From contig JADKCA010000001.1 in the NCBI GenBank assembly GCA_016714795.1, forward strand, positions 62,001 through 126,000: a stretch of 64,000 nucleotides of DNA, given 5' to 3'. Source of the DNA: Sphingomonadales bacterium (GTDB lineage Bacteria > Pseudomonadota > Alphaproteobacteria > Sphingomonadales > Sphingomonadaceae). This document shows positions 60,663 through 64,000 of this stretch, piece after piece; positions within the stretch are counted from its first letter, which is position 1; each line of letters starts with the position of its first letter. The notes below the pieces were generated by a model. That model worked only from the letters and a program-made list of their open reading frames with translations, searched no databases and was not told the DNA's origin. Both the position numbers and the translations under genes were made by a program.

Positions 60663-61124
60663 TCAATCCACCCCGCCCGGATCGCGCGTGCGGATCAGGC
60701 CGTTCGCGATGTAGGTCATCACCACTTCGCCATGCTGGTTGAAGCAGGTCAGCTTGCTTTTGGTGATGCCCATTTCAGGTCGGTTGCGGCTGCGGCGCTT
60801 TTCAACCATTTCGGTTTCGCAACTCAGCGTGTCGCCCGGATAGACCGGCTTCACCCAGCGCAGTTCATCCACGCCCGGAGAGCCAAGCCCGGCCTGCCCC
60901 TCGCCCGATGACATATAGTCCACCACCATCCGCATCACCATGGAAGCGGTGTGCCAGCCGCTGGCAGAAATGCGCCCAAAATGCGTCTGCGCGGCGATTT
61001 CGTCGCTCAAATGGAAGGGCTGGGGATCATATTTCGAGGCGAAGTCGATCACCTCTTCGCGGGTCACCTGCTTGCTGCCGAACCGCTGCGGCTTGTTGAG
61101 TTCGATGTCTTCATAATAGCGCAT
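60663..61124 (-). CDS. MaoC-like (R)-specific enoyl-CoA hydratase-type protein
   Basis: 153-residue hotdog protein: RYYEDIELNKPQRFGSKQVTREEVIDFASKYDPQPFHLSDE holds the Asp-x4-His catalytic pair of hydratase 2 enzymes (D-P-Q-P-F-H), then GRISASGWHTASMVMRMVVDY. It probably hydrates 2-enoyl-CoA. ATG 61124 is preceded by GGAGGAG. The family is broad and the substrate unknown. Confidence 0.85.
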   Translation of the reverse strand: MRYYEDIELNKPQRFGSKQVTREEVIDFASKYDPQPFHLSDEIAAQTHFGRISASGWHTASMVMRMVVDYMSSGEGQAGLGSPGVDELRWVKPVYPGDTLSCETEMVEKRRSRNRPEMGITKSKLTCFNQHGEVVMTYIANGLIRTRDPGGVD

Positions 61125-61175
61125 CCGCAAAGCTCCTCCGTAAGAGCTTTACGTTTACGGAAAGCCGTCGTGCCG

Positions 61176-61583
61176 TCAACCGGCGTTGCGTGCCATGCCC
61201 ATCGACATTTGCGAGAAGGCATCGACCATGGCCTCCACAAAGGCCGGATCGTCGAGCGTCTCTTCCGCCGCGCGGCGCATGGCGGAGACCCATTGCTCGG
61301 CTGTTTCGCGCGTCACGCCCACGTTCTTGTGGGCGGACATCATGCAGGCTCCGGGGCGCTGTTCAAACCAGTCCCGCGGGCCGCCCATCCACGCCATGAG
61401 GAAATCTGTGAGCGACCCCTTCATCGGTGTCAGATCGGGGGCGTGGAGCGCGCGCAGGTCTGCATAATCGGCGTCATGCTCCATCAGGTCATAAAAGCGG
61501 GACACCATGCGCGCGATAGGCTCCCTGCCGCCAATGCGGTCATAGGGGGAGGCGGGGCGGGTTGCGGTGTCTGCTTCGGCCAT
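61176..61583 (-). CDS. group II truncated hemoglobin
   Basis: 135-residue 2/2 globin: YDRIGGREPIARMVSRFYDLM (helix B), FLMAWMGGPRDWFEQ (E-region), proximal His in SAHKNVGV (~residue 86) and the G8 Trp in EQWVSAMRRA. Such globins bind O2/NO and are linked to nitrosative or oxidative stress. Start at ATG 61583. Confidence 0.85.
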   Translation of the reverse strand: MAEADTATRPASPYDRIGGREPIARMVSRFYDLMEHDADYADLRALHAPDLTPMKGSLTDFLMAWMGGPRDWFEQRPGACMMSAHKNVGVTRETAEQWVSAMRRAAEETLDDPAFVEAMVDAFSQMSMGMARNAG

Positions 61584-61662
61584 GGTGGACGGTCTCCTTC
61601 TCACTTGGGCGTGGCGGATAGCGCCAGCCAGCGCCTTGACGCAAGTCAATCTGGCTTATGCC

Positions 61663-63057
61663 TCAATGCCCCAAAGAGAGCCTTGCAAACAGGGTATAGC
61701 CCCACGGGTTGCGGCCATAGGCGGCGTCCAGTGCATCGGGTTTGAAATAGGTGCTCACGCTGCCCCCCAGTGCGAGGCCAAACAACTCCCCCAGCGGCAG
61801 GCGATAGGCATAACCCGCCTGCGCCTTGGTCACGCGGAAGGGTGTATCGTGCAGCGGGCTCAAATGATTCGGGAAGAGTTCATCATTGCGGACATTCTCC
61901 ACCCGCCCGAACAGTGTGTGATGATCGCCCAAGTCCCAATTCGCTTCCGCCAGCCACGCGGTCAGCGTCTCGCCCGGATCGCGGTTCTTGGCCGCAAAAG
62001 CCAACATGGCGGAGACTTGGCCATCGGCATAATGCACGCTGGCGGTGGTGCGATGTTCATTCTCGCCGGGATGGGTCGAGAATTCAGGCTCCTTGATGCG
62101 CCCATGGGAGACCTGCGCGGCCCAGCGCGGGGAGGGCGTCCATGTCGCGCGGACGCTCCAGCTGTCGAAGCGGGGCTTTTCGATATTCCAGCGCTTCTCA
62201 TCGGGTTCGCGGCCGGTGAAGAGCGAGGCCTCCAGTTGGAGTCTGCGCGTGGCGTAACCGGCGGTCGCAACACCGTAAGTGATGTGCGTGGAGTCGAACC
62301 AGTGATGCGTGATCGGCGGCTCCGGGTTCAGCTTGGCCGAGGCGCGGTGCATGAAGGCCGAGGGGCCTAGCGCGGGTTCGCCGACCGGGCCGCCATAGAG
62401 GAAGAGGCTGGCCTTGTCGGACAGGTCAACGTCAACGCGCCCGGCCAGTTCCATGAACAGATCATGCGGATGCTGGCGGTCTACCAGCGGGTTCCCGCCT
62501 GCTGTTTCGCCCGTGGCGAACAGGTTGGGATAGCCGCGATTCTTCATCAGCGGTTCTGCGCTTGCCATGGCGCGCAGTTGTACGTTGCCCCAGCCGGTAT
62601 CGCGTTCGGCCATGAGCATGGCCATTGACGTGGCATAGGCCTTGTCATCGCCGCGTGGGCCGGAATGGTCGGTATATTGCGCAGAGACAGTGCCATGGAC
62701 TGCGATGTTCCAGCCGCCATAACGTCCGGTACGGATGTTGCCATGAAGGTGTCCGGCTTCTTCGCCAGGCTGCCGTGCCGTGCCGGTTCCGTCTGAAAAA
62801 TTTGCCGTGCGGTAACATTGCGCCATCAATGGCTGGCCGTCTGCATCCAGGAACAGGCAGGGCGTTATGTAGCGCCAAAGCCTGGCATTGGCGATCCCTT
62901 CGTCAGACGCAGGCGCTTGCGGTCCTTGCTGTGCATGGCCTGAGTGATCAATCTGGCTGTGATCATGCTCCTGCGCGAGCGCGGGGAGGGGCAGGGCCGT
63001 GAGGGCGAGGGCCATCAGTGCGACAGGCTTTGCGCCTTTGCGCCTTTGCGCGATCAA
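61663..63057 (-). CDS. outer-membrane beta-barrel-like protein with His-rich N-terminus
   Basis: About 465 residues. A signal peptide (VALMALALTALPLPALAQ) is followed by EHDHSQIDHSGH, a likely metal-binding stretch, then many alternating strands ending in Tyr/Phe/Leu and a terminal ...FARLSLGH, suggesting a barrel or secreted beta-rich protein. I recognise the general shape of an uncharacterised family often found near copper-resistance genes; no named function. The start is not settled: ATG 63015 gives a very short signal, whereas TTG 63057 or more upstream codons fall in a repeat (63031-63093) that supplies the basic n-region QRRKGAKP. Confidence 0.65.
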   Translation of the reverse strand: MIAQRRKGAKPVALMALALTALPLPALAQEHDHSQIDHSGHAQQGPQAPASDEGIANARLWRYITPCLFLDADGQPLMAQCYRTANFSDGTGTARQPGEEAGHLHGNIRTGRYGGWNIAVHGTVSAQYTDHSGPRGDDKAYATSMAMLMAERDTGWGNVQLRAMASAEPLMKNRGYPNLFATGETAGGNPLVDRQHPHDLFMELAGRVDVDLSDKASLFLYGGPVGEPALGPSAFMHRASAKLNPEPPITHHWFDSTHITYGVATAGYATRRLQLEASLFTGREPDEKRWNIEKPRFDSWSVRATWTPSPRWAAQVSHGRIKEPEFSTHPGENEHRTTASVHYADGQVSAMLAFAAKNRDPGETLTAWLAEANWDLGDHHTLFGRVENVRNDELFPNHLSPLHDTPFRVTKAQAGYAYRLPLGELFGLALGGSVSTYFKPDALDAAYGRNPWGYTLFARLSLGH

Positions 63058-63093
63058 AGAAAGTTTGAGCTCGCGCAAAGGCGCAAAGGCGCG
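63031..63093. repeat. perfect 21-bp inverted repeat (GCGCCTTTGCGCCTTTGCGC type)
   Basis: Arm 63032-63052 and arm 63072-63092 are exact reverse complements (CGCGCAAAGGCGCAAAGGCG plus C) separated by 19 nt. The repeat lies over the start of the outer-membrane protein gene. In-frame translation of such units (QRRKGAKE type) recurs in many spurious ORFs of proteobacteria, which suggests a dispersed repeat family. Confidence 0.8.
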
Positions 63094-63260
63094 AAGGAAG
63101 GAGAAAGGAAAAATGTCAGAAAACTGCGATTTCTGCGTCCAAAGGTCACTAAAGGTCACTGACGTTGCAAAAGTTTGCACACGGCGTTCGGAACGCTGTG
63201 CCGCAGCCGATGGGGTGTGTTCTGAAGGGGGCGGCGGCGCGTTGACCATGAGCCGCGGAT

Positions 63261-63298
63261 AACCAAATTGGTTCATTTTGTCAAGATTTGCATGACAA
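63261..63298. promoter_or_regulatory. two small palindromes upstream of the outer-membrane protein gene
   Basis: AACCAA-A-TTGGTT (63261-63273) and TTGTCA-N9-TGACAA (63278-63298) lie in the ychF/outer-membrane gene gap. Each could be an operator for a small repressor. The gap also has a tandem AAAGGTCACT repeat at ~63139-63158. Confidence 0.35.
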
Positions 63299-63324
63299 TC
63301 CGCCCCGCCCCCGTAGGGGAGGAT

Positions 63325-64000
63325 TTACACGTTAAACCGGAACAGCATGATGTCGCCGTCCTTCACGTCATAATCCTTGCCTTCGGAGCGCCATTTGCCG
63401 GCTTCCTTGGCTCCGGCTTCGCCACCATGATCAACATAGTCCTGATAGGCCATGGTTTCGGCGCGGATGAAGCCCTTCTCGAAATCGGTGTGGATCACGC
63501 CGGCTGCCTGCGGGGCCTTGGCGCCCTTGAACACGGTCCAGGCGCGGGCTTCCTTGGGGCCGACGGTGAAGAAGGTGATGAGGTGGAGCAGTTCGTATCC
63601 CGCCCGGATCACGCGGGCGAGGCCGGTTTCGGTGAGACCGAGATCGGAGAGGAACTCCGCGCGGTCTTCGACAGGCATCGTCACAATGTCTGCCTCGATG
63701 GCGGCGGAGACGACCACGGCCTCGGCCCCTTCGGCCTTGGCCTTTTCAAACACTTTGGCCGACAGATCGTTGCCGGTTGCAGCAGAGGCTTCATCGACAT
63801 TGCAGACGTACAGCACGGGTTTGGACGTGAGCAGTTGCGCCTGATCGAACAGGCGCTGTTCTTCCGGGTCGGTGCGCTCGGTCAGTCGCGCGGGCTTGCC
63901 GTCGCGCAGAAGATCGAGCGCGCGGCCCAGCACAGCGGCTGCCGCCTTGGCTTCCTTGTCTCCTTGTGCGCCTTTTTTCTGGAGGTTCGGCACGCGCTTT
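63325..64000 (-). CDS. ychF: ribosome-binding ATPase YchF (partial, runs off right edge)
   Basis: The C-terminal ~224 residues of the Obg-family ATPase. VLYVCNVDEASA is the G4-like motif (NVDE), followed by a TGS-type domain: GLARVIRAGYELLHLITFFTVGPKEARAWTVFKGAKAPQAAGVIHTDFEKGFIRAE, ending DGDIMLFRFNV. The N-terminal P-loop is outside the window. Confidence 0.95.
   Translation of the reverse strand, partial: KRVPNLQKKGAQGDKEAKAAAAVLGRALDLLRDGKPARLTERTDPEEQRLFDQAQLLTSKPVLYVCNVDEASAATGNDLSAKVFEKAKAEGAEAVVVSAAIEADIVTMPVEDRAEFLSDLGLTETGLARVIRAGYELLHLITFFTVGPKEARAWTVFKGAKAPQAAGVIHTDFEKGFIRAETMAYQDYVDHGGEAGAKEAGKWRSEGKDYDVKDGDIMLFRFNV

Noticed and set aside
1..64000. CRISPR array, tRNA or rRNA genes
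   Set aside because: No regularly spaced direct repeats and no cloverleaf or rRNA sequence was noticed by eye; a dedicated scan was not possible.

Overview
The window is a chromosomal segment of a GC-rich alphaproteobacterium, most likely a member of the Sphingomonadaceae. The evidence is the NDUFA12-type complex I accessory protein next to a DUF2155 protein, the petABC order, an alphaproteobacterial RpoH, dense ATGA/GTGA gene overlaps, and three families of intergenic palindromic repeats of the kind common in sphingomonads. No rRNA, tRNA, CRISPR array, prophage or complete insertion sequence was seen. Both window edges cut genes: a nucleotidyltransferase-like gene at the left and ychF at the right.

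Layout. 1-1.7 kb: a minus-strand trio (NTase-like protein, lipid kinase, DUF2141 protein) that may be the edge of a sphingolipid head-group locus. 1.9-17.2 kb: housekeeping genes, comprising lptF-lptG, a JAMM metalloprotease, a flavin reductase, rluD, rpoH, a chorismate mutase, an S9 peptidase, rpmG, aat, a DUF2155/NDUFA12 pair, a DUF192/double cold-shock pair, recX-prmA and sdhCDA (no sdhB follows). 17.7-32.2 kb: lepA, then a complete glycogen operon read on the minus strand (glgP-glgB-glgC-glgA-pgm-glgX), and a GH13 alpha-glucosidase on the plus strand. 32-41 kb: a catabolic island with a TetR regulator and twin operator; an extradiol-type dioxygenase, FAH-family hydrolase and MhpA-like hydroxylase operon; and an enoyl-CoA hydratase with two acyl-CoA dehydrogenases divergent from a Baeyer-Villiger monooxygenase. 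41-43.8 kb: modE-like gene and modABC. 43.9-51.4 kb: a two-component system divergent from a heavy-metal-type RND efflux operon. 51.4-52.8 kb: a GntR regulator between two gene remnants (acyl-CoA synthetase tail; AttH/DUF7064-like head). 52.8-56.6 kb: lpdA-(DUF559 cassette)-thioesterase-membrane protein-pdhC. 56.8-64 kb: uspA, trmL, petABC with a terminator, a MaoC dehydratase, a truncated globin, an outer-membrane protein and ychF.

A cross-cutting observation is that eight otherwise intact genes (prmA, glgB, the FAH hydrolase, the MhpA-like hydroxylase, the BVMO, modA, the RND adaptor and petB) each carry one frameshift, mostly explained by one or two bases missing from a short G/C/A run. 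Because petB and prmA are normally conserved, a low-accuracy consensus is the simplest explanation. The two remnants at 51.4-52.8 kb are different: they are truncated, and one has in-frame stops.

The most interesting candidates are: the DUF559 nuclease ORF bounded by a nearly perfect 57/58-bp inverted repeat and spliced into an overlapping operon; the paired catabolic operons with visible operators; a perfect 21-bp inverted repeat that supplies the signal-peptide n-region of an outer-membrane protein; and a 199-nt antisense overlap between aat and a DUF2155 gene.
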